Shown in pieces: positions 8,032 to 17,032 of a DNA stretch of 64,000 nucleotides. The stretch covers positions 1 to 64,000 of the forward strand of contig JAFVRN010000012.1 in the NCBI GenBank assembly GCA_017504265.1. The letters run 5' to 3'. The stretch's first letter is position 1, and the number at the start of each line of letters is the position of its first letter. Below the pieces are notes generated by a model. The model had not been told where the DNA came from. It made no database searches and was given only the letters and a program-made list of their open reading frames with translations. The position numbers and the translations under genes are program-made. The DNA comes from Alistipes sp. GTDB lineage: Bacteria > Bacteroidota > Bacteroidia > Bacteroidales > Rikenellaceae.

Positions 8032-8967
8032 TTAGTTACTCTTTTTACGCCACATACGCCACGCCAACTTCTTGACAAAGAGTCCATATGCGGCTATGTT
8101 AAATATAAGACGTGGAGAGCGGCGACAACCCCTCCACCAGCGCACCACATATTCGCCGATGCCTCCGTTATAGGATAGCACCCACAGTGCCGTATTCTCA
8201 CGACCGAGCAGCAGCTCATGGCGCATAGCACCGCCATTATAACGGTTATCGTACCACATAGCAATATCGGCCAACGAATCGCAGAAGGCTATCTTACGGC
8301 CGTAGTCGGGGTTGTGACTAACGCTATATCGCAATACACGGTGTACGGCCATTACACGGTCTATAGCCACGTAACGGCTATTTGCCGCAAACCAGAGCCA
8401 CATAGGCAGATCGTCGGTAAGCCACTCGGGATGCTCCTCGGGGCGCACCTCCGAATAATATCGCTCTATAAGCTCACGACGCGCTACAACCGTGCAGTTC
8501 TCGGCAGGATTGCGACGCAACATAGCCTCGAAACTCGTGGCACACTCTCCCTCGGGATATATCGTGCTACGCCCGCACTCATCGATACGCTCCGAGCGGG
8601 TATAGCACATTCCCACGCGGCTATCGGCTTCGAGCCTATCGACCTGTTGTTGGAGCTTGTCGGCCGCAGTATAGTAGTCATCGCCATCGAGCAGAGCCAC
8701 ATACCTGCCACGTGCAGCGGCTATGCAACGGCGATAGTTGGCACGCATACCCACGTTTCGCTCCGAGGCGATAAGGTGTATCCTTTCGGGATAGCGACGA
8801 ACATACTCCTCGGCAATGGCACGTGTGCCATCCGTGCTGCAATCCTCGCCTACGACAATATCGACTGTAAAGTTCGTACGCTGCATCAGCACGCTCTCGA
8901 TAGCCTCCGACAGATATGCCTCGTGATTATAGGTGGTAATGACCACCGTGAGCATAACATCCTCCAT
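8032..8967 (-). CDS. Family 2 glycosyltransferase
   Basis: 311 residues from ATG 8967, 2 nt after the uvrD stop; ATG 8955 (MLTVVITTYN) is an equally good start. The GT-A fold is clear: VVITTYNHEAYLSEAIESVL, VVGEDCSTDGT, and LLDGDDYYT (the DxD metal/nucleotide-sugar motif near residue 95). The acceptor and sugar are unknown; proteins of this type build cell-surface glycans at the inner face of the membrane. The C-terminal ~40 residues are basic and partly hydrophobic, suggesting membrane association. Its place between uvrD and nth, away from any glycan locus, is odd. Confidence 0.9.
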   Translation of the reverse strand: MEDVMLTVVITTYNHEAYLSEAIESVLMQRTNFTVDIVVGEDCSTDGTRAIAEEYVRRYPERIHLIASERNVGMRANYRRCIAAARGRYVALLDGDDYYTAADKLQQQVDRLEADSRVGMCYTRSERIDECGRSTIYPEGECATSFEAMLRRNPAENCTVVARRELIERYYSEVRPEEHPEWLTDDLPMWLWFAANSRYVAIDRVMAVHRVLRYSVSHNPDYGRKIAFCDSLADIAMWYDNRYNGGAMRHELLLGRENTALWVLSYNGGIGEYVVRWWRGCRRSPRLIFNIAAYGLFVKKLAWRMWRKKSN

Positions 8968-8969
8968 AG

Positions 8970-11390
8970 TTACACCTTGGTAAGTTTGGCAAACTTCGCA
9001 AGCAGGGTCTTCGAGCCGTAGTTGTCGAAGGCCACAACAACCTTATGGTCGGTGGCCAGCACCTCGATACGCTCCACCGTGCCTCGCCCAAACTTGGGAT
9101 GCTCGACACGCTCGCCTACGGCATAGTTACAACCCGCGCTTGTGGGTGTCGTGCTATCACTCCCTGCTTGGCGCATACCCACCGAGCGCATACCGGCACG
9201 GCGTGGGTCGAGAGGCTGCGGCGTAGATACCAGCTCGGGACGTGGGCGTGGGCGTGGCTCGTTACCACCTCTAAAAGCCGGTCGCTCCGAGCTACGCGCG
9301 CTGCCATAGCCCCCCTGCATCCTGCGTGTCACTATACCCTCATCACCACAGTCGTCATCCAAGCCGAAGCTCGACATACGGCCGCGACCACTAAGCTCCG
9401 AGAGGCGGAAGTTGGCATCGAGATACTTCTCGTCAATCTCTTTGAGGAAGCGGCTGGGCAGGCTGTTCTCCATCTTTCCCCACACGCGGCGCAGCTCGGC
9501 AAACGAGAGCATAACCTCCTTCTTGGCACGTGTGATAGCCACATACATCAGTCGTCGCTCCTCCTCCAGGTCGGCCAACGACTCGACACTGCGCTTCGAG
9601 GGCAACAACCCCTCCTCCATACCTACGATATATATGTAGTCGTACTCCAAACCCTTTGCCGAGTGTACGGTCATCAGCGTGACACGATTGTCGTCATCCT
9701 CGTTATCCTGATCTGTCTGCAACATTATATTCTGCATCCACTCCTCGATGGTGGGCACATCACGCTCCTCGCGCAACCCCTCTTCCATCTCCCTATGGCA
9801 CTCATCCTCGTACGAGCCCATCATCGATATAAGCTGGTCGAGATAATCTTTCGAGGTGTCGTTCTCGGGTTTCTTCTCCAACTCCAACATCTGCAACATC
9901 CCCGAACGCGCTATGACCTCATTGGCAAAATCCGACACGCCCATCTCGACACGTAACGCCGCAAGCTCCTTGATAAGGCGCACAAAATCTCCCACCTTAC
10001 GCACTACGGCACGCTCGACGGTACTCAGCTCGGGGCTGTCGAGAAGTCGCTCTACGGTGTGCCACATTGAGGTCTGCTGCTCACGTGCAAGCTGCTCGAT
10101 ACGTGCTACGGTGGTCTCGCCGATGCCTCGTGGCGGGTAGTTTACAACGTGCTTGAACGACTCGTTATCGTTCGGGTTTATTATCAGGGCTATGTATGCG
10201 AGGAACTTACGTATATCCTTATGTTCGAGGAGTGACATACCCTTATAGACTCGGTATGGGATAGAGAGGCGTGTCAATGCCGACTCGAACAGACCGTGCT
10301 GCTTGTTTGTACGATATAGTATCGCAAAATCACGCCACTCCGCACCACTGCGAGCCTTATCCTTGATATCCAAAGCTACCTCCGTGGCCTCGTAGCTATC
10401 CTCCAACACCCTCACCAGGCGTATCTTCTTACCCAGCTCGGCTGCCGAGAAACACCTCTTATCCAAGCGGCGCGAGTTATGCTTGATAAGCGAGTTGGCA
10501 GCCTCGACAATGGTCTGTGTCGAGCGATAGTTCTGCTCGAGTTTGTAGACCTTTGTGGTGGGATAGTCACGCTGGAACGAGAGGATATTCTCGATTTTGG
10601 CTCCTCGGAAGGCGTATATACTCTGGGCATCGTCGCCTACGACGCATACATTGGAGTGCTGCAAGGCGAGGCGGCGCACGATGATATATTGCCCCATATT
10701 CGTATCCTGATACTCATCGACAAGGATATATCGAAACTGCTGCTGGTATCGTTCCAACACATCCGGAGCATCACGCAACAGGATGTTTGTCTGCAACAAC
10801 AGGTCATCGAAGTCCATAGCACCATTCTGCTTACAGCGACGGCAATACTCCGCATAGATAGCTCCTATCTCGGGGCTCTTCATCTCCCTATCTTCGGCCA
10901 GAAGCGTAGCATTGGCGATGTACGCACCGGGCGTGATAAGAGAGTTCTTGGCCATAGAGATACGTGCCGCCACAGCCTGCGGCTTATACCTCTCCTCCGA
11001 GAGGTTCATATCCTTGATTATAGTCTTGATAAGGTTCTTCGCATCGTTCGACTCGTATATGGTATAGCTCTGCGGGAAGCCTATCTTCTCGGCATTCTCG
11101 CGAAGCAGACGTGCAAATACAGAGTGAAAGGTGCCCATACGTATATAGCGAGCCCTGTCACCAACCATACGCTCGATACGCTCCCTCATCTCACGTGCCG
11201 CCTTGTTGGTAAACGTAAGTGCAAGGATAGATTGCGGGGCTACGCCCTGCGACAACATATAGGCAATACGCGTGGTCAGCACACGTGTCTTACCCGAACC
11301 TGCACCCGCAATGATAAGCGAGGGCCCCTCGTAGTTAACGACAGCTTCACGCTGCACATCGTTTAACCCTTGTAATATATCTTCACTCAT
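8970..11390 (-). CDS. UvrD/PcrA-type superfamily 1 DNA helicase
   Basis: 806 residues. Walker A AGAGSGKT (28-35), motif II VDEYQDTN (~225-232), motif III VVGDDAQSIYAFRGA, motif IV LEQNYRST, motif V VTLMTVHSAKGLEY and motif VI VAITRAKK are all present in family order. After residue ~690 a disordered Arg/Pro/Gly linker leads to a small C-terminal domain (YAVGERVEHPKFGRGTVERIEV), the Tudor-like RNA polymerase-binding module of PcrA/UvrD. The enzyme unwinds 3'-tailed DNA in nucleotide excision and mismatch repair and clears stalled polymerases. In Bacteroidota it is annotated either as UvrD or PcrA. Confidence 0.94.
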   Translation of the reverse strand: MSEDILQGLNDVQREAVVNYEGPSLIIAGAGSGKTRVLTTRIAYMLSQGVAPQSILALTFTNKAAREMRERIERMVGDRARYIRMGTFHSVFARLLRENAEKIGFPQSYTIYESNDAKNLIKTIIKDMNLSEERYKPQAVAARISMAKNSLITPGAYIANATLLAEDREMKSPEIGAIYAEYCRRCKQNGAMDFDDLLLQTNILLRDAPDVLERYQQQFRYILVDEYQDTNMGQYIIVRRLALQHSNVCVVGDDAQSIYAFRGAKIENILSFQRDYPTTKVYKLEQNYRSTQTIVEAANSLIKHNSRRLDKRCFSAAELGKKIRLVRVLEDSYEATEVALDIKDKARSGAEWRDFAILYRTNKQHGLFESALTRLSIPYRVYKGMSLLEHKDIRKFLAYIALIINPNDNESFKHVVNYPPRGIGETTVARIEQLAREQQTSMWHTVERLLDSPELSTVERAVVRKVGDFVRLIKELAALRVEMGVSDFANEVIARSGMLQMLELEKKPENDTSKDYLDQLISMMGSYEDECHREMEEGLREERDVPTIEEWMQNIMLQTDQDNEDDDNRVTLMTVHSAKGLEYDYIYIVGMEEGLLPSKRSVESLADLEEERRLMYVAITRAKKEVMLSFAELRRVWGKMENSLPSRFLKEIDEKYLDANFRLSELSGRGRMSSFGLDDDCGDEGIVTRRMQGGYGSARSSERPAFRGGNEPRPRPRPELVSTPQPLDPRRAGMRSVGMRQAGSDSTTPTSAGCNYAVGERVEHPKFGRGTVERIEVLATDHKVVVAFDNYGSKTLLAKFAKLTKV

Positions 11391-11418
11391 TGTAATTCTC
11401 TTAAATTAACATACATCG

Positions 11419-11967
11419 CTAACCGAGGCCATATATCAGCATACCGGCCACTCCCGACCCTACGATTAGCATTATGGGGTTGAGCTTATAGGCCGAGCCT
11501 ACAAGCGTCAGGGCGAAGATAACCCAGCTCCACGCATCGATAAAGCTGCGCCCCTCGTCCGAATGTGGGAAGATGAGCAGGAGTGCTGCCGACGCAATCA
11601 TGCCGACAACAACAGGGCGCATACCCCACACCACACCTTGAACATAGCGATTGTGCTGCAAGCGTAGAAAGAAGCGTGTGACGAGCATCATCACCGTAAG
11701 TGCCGGAATACATACCGCCGTTGTGGCAACCACCGAGCCCAAAACACCCGCAACCTCATAGCCTATGTATGTTGCCGAGTTAAGGGCAATAGGGCCGGGT
11801 GTCATCTGCGATATGGCCACGATATCCGAGAACTCGCCACCCGTAAGCCAGCCGTTGCGCACCACAACCTCGCTGTGTATGAGCGACAGCATGGCATAGC
11901 CGCCACCAAAGCCGAAGAAGCCTATTTTCAGGTAGCTGTATAGCAGCTCTAACAGTGTGATAATCAT
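11419..11967 (-). CDS. Chromate transporter half-subunit (second of pair)
   Basis: 182 residues from ATG 11967, which overlaps the stop of the preceding subunit by four bases (ATGA); an in-frame start at 11991 is less likely. The family signature is clear: KIGFFGFGGGYAMLSLI near the N-terminus and QMTPGPIALNSATYIGY around residue 60-75, followed by about five helices (CHR domain, PF02417). Single-domain CHR proteins work as pairs with opposite orientation. Members export chromate in some bacteria, but most have no proven substrate. Confidence 0.9.
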   Translation of the reverse strand: MIITLLELLYSYLKIGFFGFGGGYAMLSLIHSEVVVRNGWLTGGEFSDIVAISQMTPGPIALNSATYIGYEVAGVLGSVVATTAVCIPALTVMMLVTRFFLRLQHNRYVQGVVWGMRPVVVGMIASAALLLIFPHSDEGRSFIDAWSWVIFALTLVGSAYKLNPIMLIVGSGVAGMLIYGLG

Positions 11968-12506
11968 TGTTGTACCCTCCTTGTCTGCCACTTAGTCCAA
12001 CATAGACCCACGATAGCACCTCCCATCAACAGCCATATCGGCGATATGGAGAAGTACCACACAGCCAACGCTACGGCCAACGCTATGCTCACACGCACAA
12101 GGCCCATACCTCGTCCAAGGCCGATGATAGGTGCCACGATAAGAGCCACAACAGCAGGGCGCATACCACGAAAGGCGGCATCGACCCACTTATTATCACG
12201 TATATCGCCGAAAAACATCGCTACAAGAAGTATTATCACAAACGATGGCACGACAACGCCCATAACCGCAGCCAACGAACCCACATATCCACGTCGCTTA
12301 TAACCCACAAAGACCGCCGTATTGAGGGCGATAGGGCCGGGAGCCGACTGTGCCAAGGTCAGCAAATCGAGAAAATCGCGCTCTCCAATCCACGCCCTAT
12401 TGTTGATTACCTCGTGCTGGATAAGCGGAATCATGGCATAGCCGCCACCGAAGGTGAAAGCTCCGATTTTCAAAAACGACCAAAATATCTCGATTAACTC
12501 ACGCAT
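11964..12506 (-). CDS. Chromate transporter half-subunit (first of pair)
   Basis: 180 residues with the CHR signature KIGAFTFGGGYAMIPLI and LAQSAPGPIALNTAVFVGYK, then several helices. Together with the gene it overlaps downstream it makes a split ChrA, the two-gene short-chain version of the transporter. It starts 12 nt after the methyltransferase stop. The role could be anion export; nothing nearby points to metal resistance. Confidence 0.9.
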   Translation of the reverse strand: MRELIEIFWSFLKIGAFTFGGGYAMIPLIQHEVINNRAWIGERDFLDLLTLAQSAPGPIALNTAVFVGYKRRGYVGSLAAVMGVVVPSFVIILLVAMFFGDIRDNKWVDAAFRGMRPAVVALIVAPIIGLGRGMGLVRVSIALAVALAVWYFSISPIWLLMGGAIVGLCWTKWQTRRVQQ

Positions 12507-12518
12507 ACGCCATATCGG

Positions 12519-13406
12519 TTATCGCTGAAAGCGGTAGTAGGTACCAAAGGGTATCTCCTTCCTGCTACGGTCGGTAAAATAGAGCTCTCCCATCTGCTCC
12601 TTGCAGGGCTCGCCAAAGGCCTGATGTACTGCCGTACGTGCCAGCATCGACGATAGCCCCATAGAGTAGAGGTTGAGCACAAGGAAGGCGTTGCGCTGCT
12701 CCAAGAGCTTCGAGCAACACTCCAACATATGACATATATCATCCTCCAAAACCCACTTCTCGCCATTAGCACCACGGCCATAGGCCGGAGGATCGAGGAT
12801 GATACCCTGGTAGCGGTTACCACGACGCACCTCCCTCTCGACAAACTTGACCGCATCCTCGACAATCCAGCGCACGCCGTTCAACCCCGACTGCTCCATA
12901 TTCTCGCGCGCCCACGTCACAACCTGCTTCACGGAGTCTACGTGTGTAACCTCGGCACCTGCGGCACACGCCGCCAACGTAGCACCTCCCGTATAGGCAA
13001 AGAGGTTGAGCACCTTGGGACGCTCCACACCCGCCTCTGAGCGTAACTGCTCAACGCTGTCGTATATAAAGTCCCAATTGGCAGCCTGCTCCGGAAAGAT
13101 GCCCACATGCTTGAATGAGGTGAGAGCCAGACGCATACGCAGGCTCATAGCCTTATGCTCGTAGCGCACAATCCAGCGCGATGGCATCTCGGATTTCAAG
13201 CGCCACTCTCCTCTATCCTCTACCTTGGCATCACGCAGAAACGAGGCATCGGCACTCTGCCACGTACGCTCATCGAGGCTCTTCTGCCATATGGCCTGAG
13301 GCTCGGGACGACGTACCACATAGCGGCCGAAACGTTCCAATTTCTCACCTGCTCCCGTATCCAGGAGCTCATAATCGCGAATATCGGGCGAAAGTTGTTT
13401 TATCAT
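12519..13406 (-). CDS. RlmI-like class I SAM-dependent methyltransferase
   Basis: 295 residues from ATG 13406, immediately after the U32 stop; upstream in-frame codons run through the U32 gene. The SAM-binding site is VLNLFAYTGGATLAAC (~130-145), followed by an acidic loop VTHVDSVKQ and the catalytic-region motif IILDPPAYGRG (~203-213). The architecture fits PF10672, the group of 23S rRNA cytosine-C5 methyltransferases (RlmI/RlmK-like), but the N-terminal PUA domain of RlmI is not evident. The RNA target is therefore a guess. It is probably co-expressed with the U32 protein, itself linked to RNA modification. Confidence 0.85.
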   Translation of the reverse strand: MIKQLSPDIRDYELLDTGAGEKLERFGRYVVRRPEPQAIWQKSLDERTWQSADASFLRDAKVEDRGEWRLKSEMPSRWIVRYEHKAMSLRMRLALTSFKHVGIFPEQAANWDFIYDSVEQLRSEAGVERPKVLNLFAYTGGATLAACAAGAEVTHVDSVKQVVTWARENMEQSGLNGVRWIVEDAVKFVEREVRRGNRYQGIILDPPAYGRGANGEKWVLEDDICHMLECCSKLLEQRNAFLVLNLYSMGLSSMLARTAVHQAFGEPCKEQMGELYFTDRSRKEIPFGTYYRFQR

Positions 13407-13407
13407 C

Positions 13408-15243
13408 CTATCTAAATGTTTCTTTTTCGGTACAATCAATAAGCGACATACGGCACTGCGCGCAGTCGAAGGCGAGGCGATAACGGTGACGGCCGTGTTC
13501 GAGGTATAGCTCGTCACGCAGCTTTGAGCCTCGCTTCAAACACTCGCCAATCTCGCGACGCAGGCAGTAGCTCGACTCCATGACACGCTGACCTACGGTC
13601 GTGGCACAAAGGTCAAGACCCTCGACAATATGTTCCACCCCGTGTCGCTCGTAGAATCTGCGGGCAAGGCTGTTTACAACGTTATGCTGTGGCGTAAGGC
13701 GCGACAAAGGATAGCGTGCCCGACCATCGTCCTGACGTATGTCGTGGGGCAGTTCCCGCTCGGCACGCATCGAGGCAAGACGTGATAGTGCCTCACGACG
13801 TAGCTCTGCCAACATCTTGGCAGTAGCAAACCACTCGGCCCCTACAACCTCGACACGGCTTACACGAAAGATGCTATCGCCGCTCTTTGACATCTGCTCC
13901 TCGGCAACCGCACGCATCTTATCCGCACTCTTGGCCCTATCGAGGGTGACATCACGGCGCAGCTCCACGCTGAGTCCCTCACAATCGGTATAGCGGACGA
14001 CGATACCCTCACCCGAAAGGGATACGACACACTCCGTATCCACCGTGCGGCGTATACGGCTACGCTCGACAAGCTGTGCAAAGCGATGGTCGTAGTTGCG
14101 ATATACCTCCATACCCGCCTTGATGCCATCCATACGGTTGGGCTCTATGGCATCACCCTCGACCGAATTGACATTCGTACCAAGGATGCCATCACGTGTG
14201 ACAAAGCAGAGGCCGTCACCGGCATTGAGCGACATGCGACCATCGAGGCGGAAACGACGACGCTCGGTAGCTCTCACACGACCTATATACTCGCCCACAG
14301 CCTTGGGTGTATTGAACGATGCCACACCGGCACGCTTGCCCAACAACATATACTCGCCACCATCACGCGTAAAGCTCTTCTTGGGGTCGGGGTCGAACTC
14401 CACCTCGGAGCAGCCCACCGAGAGTCGGCAGCAGTCGGGGCGCGAGGCAAGTGCCTCGTCTATCTTACGGCGATAGTAGCTGACCACGTTCTTTATATAG
14501 TTGTCATCCTTTAATCGACCTTCGATCTTGAACGACATAACACCGGCATCGATAAGCTCGCCTATACGCTGCGAGAGGTCGAAATCCTTGACCGAGAGCA
14601 GATGCTTACCACGAATAAGCCTCTCGCCTTGCTCCGTAACGAGGTCGTAGGTGAGGCGGCAAGGCTGCGAACACTCTCCCCTATTTCCCGAGCGCGACGA
14701 CTGTGAACGCGACAGATAGCAATGTCCGCTATGTCCTACGCATATGGCTCCATGTATGAAGCACTCCAAATCGACAGTCGTGGCACGACGTATATCGCCT
14801 ATCTCGTCGAGCGACAAGGCTCGCTCCAGGATAACACGTGTAAAGCCGCTATCCTCCAAAAAACGAGCCCCCTCGGCAGTCATATTACACACCTGTGTCG
14901 AGGCATGCAGCTCTACGGGGAGTCCCATCTCGCGGTAGGCCATATCCTGCACGATAAGGGCATCGACACCTACGGCTATAAGCTCACGCGCCAAACGCTC
15001 CGCTCCCTTAAGCTCACTCTCGTAGAGAATGGTATTCAGCGTTACGTATACCCTAACACCAAAAAGGTGAGCATAGGCCACAACACGCGCTATATCCTCG
15101 GTGCTATTGGTTGCAGCACGACGTGCACCAAAGCCCTCGGCACCGATATACAGGGCATCGGCACCGCAATCCACGGCAGCTATGGCAGCACGGTAGTCAC
15201 GTGCCGGAGCAAGTAGCTCTATCTTTCGTTTTGCTGAACTCAT
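13408..15243 (-). CDS. U32 family peptidase-like protein (TrhP/RlhA type, RNA hydroxylation)
   Basis: 611 residues from ATG 15243 (MSSAKRKIELLAPARDYRAA); an upstream in-frame start at 15276 would put the -7 box inside the gene. The TIM-barrel-like N-terminal half has the U32 landmarks ELLAPA, ADALYIGA, ELHASTQVCN, and the Cys-rich CFIHGAICVGHSGHCYLS with GECSQPC, the likely iron-sulfur ligands. A collagenase-like DUF3656 region follows (~380-500). Family members TrhP and RlhA use prephenate for 5-hydroxylation of tRNA U34 or 23S rRNA C2501; older annotations call them collagenases. It starts the eight-gene run and has its own promoter divergent from serS. Confidence 0.9.
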   Translation of the reverse strand: MSSAKRKIELLAPARDYRAAIAAVDCGADALYIGAEGFGARRAATNSTEDIARVVAYAHLFGVRVYVTLNTILYESELKGAERLARELIAVGVDALIVQDMAYREMGLPVELHASTQVCNMTAEGARFLEDSGFTRVILERALSLDEIGDIRRATTVDLECFIHGAICVGHSGHCYLSRSQSSRSGNRGECSQPCRLTYDLVTEQGERLIRGKHLLSVKDFDLSQRIGELIDAGVMSFKIEGRLKDDNYIKNVVSYYRRKIDEALASRPDCCRLSVGCSEVEFDPDPKKSFTRDGGEYMLLGKRAGVASFNTPKAVGEYIGRVRATERRRFRLDGRMSLNAGDGLCFVTRDGILGTNVNSVEGDAIEPNRMDGIKAGMEVYRNYDHRFAQLVERSRIRRTVDTECVVSLSGEGIVVRYTDCEGLSVELRRDVTLDRAKSADKMRAVAEEQMSKSGDSIFRVSRVEVVGAEWFATAKMLAELRREALSRLASMRAERELPHDIRQDDGRARYPLSRLTPQHNVVNSLARRFYERHGVEHIVEGLDLCATTVGQRVMESSYCLRREIGECLKRGSKLRDELYLEHGRHRYRLAFDCAQCRMSLIDCTEKETFR

Positions 15244-15265
15244 ACTAATATCTACACTTATCGCA

Positions 15266-15299
15266 CAAAGATACAATTTTTTGCGGGAGTGCGGAACAA
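15266..15299 (-). promoter_or_regulatory. Promoter of the U32-led operon
   Basis: TATCTTTG on the minus strand (15266-15273) with TTG 23 nt upstream (15297-15299). The leader to ATG 15243 is about 17 nt. It diverges from the serS promoter only ~45 bp away. Confidence 0.7.
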
Positions 15300-15316
15300 T
15301 ATTATTAATAAAGTTG

Positions 15317-15324
15317 TATCTTTG
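15317..15324 (+). promoter_or_regulatory. -7 element of the serS promoter
   Basis: TATCTTTG matches TAnnTTTG, 30 nt before the serS ATG. A good TTG at -33 was not found in the usual window, so the upstream half is weak. Confidence 0.65.
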
Positions 15325-15354
15325 TACTTCGAATTAAAATATAAACAAAAGACT

Positions 15355-16626
15355 ATGCTTACATTAAAGCAATTACGCGATAACAAGGAGCAGACCATAG
15401 CCCGTCTTGCGAAGAAGGGCGTGGATGCCGCACCTATTGTTGCCCGCATAGAGGAACTCGACGACCGTCGTAAGGCCATACAGGCCGAGTTGGACGGATG
15501 CCTTGCCGAACAGAATGTGGCAGCCAAGCAGATTGGCGCACTTATGGGCAAGGGCGAGAAGGAGGCTGCCGAGGCTAAAAAGCAGGAGGTGGCAGCACTC
15601 AAAACCCGCTCACAGCAACTCAAAGAGGAGGCCGAGCGTGTAGCCGACGAGCTACAAAACGAAATCGTTAAGCTTCCCAACCTGCCAGCAGATATAGTAC
15701 CCGAAGGTCGTACGGCCGAGGATAATGTCGTGGTAAAGCTCGTGGAGAACTACACCGAGATAGCCGGCGACGCACTGCCCCACTGGGAGCTTGCCAAGAA
15801 GTACGACATCATCGACTTCGACCTCGGCGTAAAGCTCACCGGCGCAGGCTTCCCCGTATACAAGGGTAAGGGCGCAAGATTGCAGCGCGCGCTGATAAAC
15901 TACTTCCTCGACTGCAATACACGTGCAGGGTATCAGGAGGTAGAGCCACCGATTATGGTAAACGAAGCGTCGGGATTTGGTACCGGTCAGCTTCCCGATA
16001 AGGAGGGTCAGATGTACCACGCAACTGCCGATGGCTACTATCTTGTACCTACAGCCGAGGTTCCCGTGACAAATATCTTCCGTGATGTGATTCTCGAGCA
16101 GAGCGAGTTACCTGTGAAGATGACGGCATATACACCTTGCTTCCGTCGTGAGGCCGGCTCGTACGGTAAGGATGTACGAGGTCTGAACCGTCTTCACCAG
16201 TTCGACAAGGTAGAGATAGTGCAGGTATCGCATCCCGATAAGTCGTACGAAGCATTGGACAAGATGGTGGAGCACGTAGAGAGCATCGTAGCATCGCTCG
16301 GCCTGCCATACCGCATACTACGTCTATGCGGTGGCGATATGTCGTTCACATCGGCACTTACATACGACTTTGAGGTATACTCCGAGGCTCAGAAGCGTTG
16401 GTTGGAGGTGTCGTCGGTATCGAACTTCGAGTCGTTCCAGGCCAACCGTTTGAAGCTACGTTATCGTGATGATAATCGCAAAACACAGCTTGCTCACACC
16501 CTAAATGGCTCGTCACTTGCATTACCACGTATTGTAGCAGCGTTGCTCGAAAACAACCAGACCGAGGAGGGAATTCGCATCCCCGAGGTATTAATTCCTT
16601 ACACGGGATTTGATATTATAAAATAA
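15355..16626 (+). CDS. serS: Seryl-tRNA synthetase
   Basis: 423 residues from ATG 15355; an open frame back to 15289 would cover the promoter. The N-terminal ~110 residues form the tRNA-binding coiled-coil arm (LKTRSQQLKEEAERVADELQ). The class II catalytic core has motif 2 (YTPCFRREAGSYGKD ... RLHQFDKVEI) and motif 3 (NGSSLALPRIVAALLENN). It charges tRNA-Ser (and tRNA-Sec where present) in the cytoplasm. The ferredoxin gene follows with its own strong promoter. Confidence 0.97.
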   Translation: MLTLKQLRDNKEQTIARLAKKGVDAAPIVARIEELDDRRKAIQAELDGCLAEQNVAAKQIGALMGKGEKEAAEAKKQEVAALKTRSQQLKEEAERVADELQNEIVKLPNLPADIVPEGRTAEDNVVVKLVENYTEIAGDALPHWELAKKYDIIDFDLGVKLTGAGFPVYKGKGARLQRALINYFLDCNTRAGYQEVEPPIMVNEASGFGTGQLPDKEGQMYHATADGYYLVPTAEVPVTNIFRDVILEQSELPVKMTAYTPCFRREAGSYGKDVRGLNRLHQFDKVEIVQVSHPDKSYEALDKMVEHVESIVASLGLPYRILRLCGGDMSFTSALTYDFEVYSEAQKRWLEVSSVSNFESFQANRLKLRYRDDNRKTQLAHTLNGSSLALPRIVAALLENNQTEEGIRIPEVLIPYTGFDIIK

Positions 16627-16639
16627 GTTTGTATATTTG
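16610..16639 (+). promoter_or_regulatory. Strong Bacteroidota promoter for the ferredoxin gene
   Basis: TTTG (TTG 16610-16612), 19 nt, then TATATTTG (16632-16639): a near-ideal match that starts inside the last codons of serS. The leader is about 27 nt. Confidence 0.85.
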
Positions 16640-16671
16640 CATTGCGAAACACTCATTAAAACAAAAGTAAT

Positions 16672-16842
16672 ATGGCTTACAAAATTTCAGATTCTTGCGT
16701 TGCATGTGGTACATGTATCGACGAGTGCCCAGTTGAGGCTATCTCAGCAGGTGACATCTATGTAATTGATCCTAGCAAGTGTATTGACTGCGGTACTTGC
16801 GCAGGCGTATGTCCTTCAGAGGCTATCGCTCCTGAGGCATAA
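16672..16842 (+). CDS. 2[4Fe-4S] bacterial ferredoxin
   Basis: A 56-residue protein, MAYKISDSCVACGTCIDECP at the start, then CIDCGTCAGVCPSEAIAPEA at the end. It carries two complete C-x2-C-x2-C-x3-C-P clusters, so it holds two [4Fe-4S] centres and acts as a low-potential electron carrier, for instance for pyruvate:ferredoxin oxidoreductase or hydrogenase in an anaerobe. Codon choice (GGT, TGC, GAG, CCA) and the ideal promoter suggest high expression. It is monocistronic: own promoter in front and an intrinsic terminator right behind. Confidence 0.97.
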   Translation: MAYKISDSCVACGTCIDECPVEAISAGDIYVIDPSKCIDCGTCAGVCPSEAIAPEA

Positions 16843-16861
16843 CAGCAAGTTTATCAAGGGT

Positions 16862-16896
16862 AGAGCGTGTCCAAGTTTGGGCACGCTCTTTATTTT
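16862..16896 (+). terminator. Intrinsic terminator of the ferredoxin gene
   Basis: An 11-bp stem AGAGCGTGTCC/GGGCACGCTCT (one G-U pair) is followed by TTTATTTTA. The same hairpin sequence recurs at 17033-17063 and 48918-48950, where it is joined to a 118-bp repeat; here only the first bases of that repeat (GGTTGTATA) follow. Confidence 0.85.
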
Positions 16897-17032
16897 AGGG
16901 GTTGTATAGGTAAGAGAGAGGTGGGAGGGGATAAGGAGAGAGGGTGAGGACAAATCCATATTCCAACTCTCCCCCCCCCTCGCTTGTTTCTATGAGAGCC
17001 GGGTGTGTCACATAGGTGGCATACAACAATAG
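16897..17032. other. Intergenic stretch with purine/pyrimidine tracts and a C9 run
   Basis: With its flanking hairpins this is part of the 362-base gene-free gap 16843-17204. A G-rich run (16906-16945) faces a C-rich run including nine consecutive C (16971-16979), able to pair loosely. No ORF or promoter was seen. Confidence 0.5.

Noticed and set aside
9045..9956. 303-residue plus-strand ORF opposite the helicase gene
   Set aside because: Fully antisense to the motif-complete uvrD/pcrA gene; composition (His/Leu-rich) is typical of a shadow frame.
10479..11366. 295-residue plus-strand ORF opposite the helicase gene
   Set aside because: Antisense shadow of the conserved helicase domain 1; no promoter or homologous motifs.
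11419..12506. Frameshifted single chrA gene
   Set aside because: The two reading frames each have a full CHR domain and an ATGA overlap, the normal two-gene form of the transporter.
16971..16979. Run of nine C as a possible phase-variation tract
   Set aside because: It is intergenic, downstream of a terminator and 234 bp from the next gene's stop codon; no frame or promoter would be switched.
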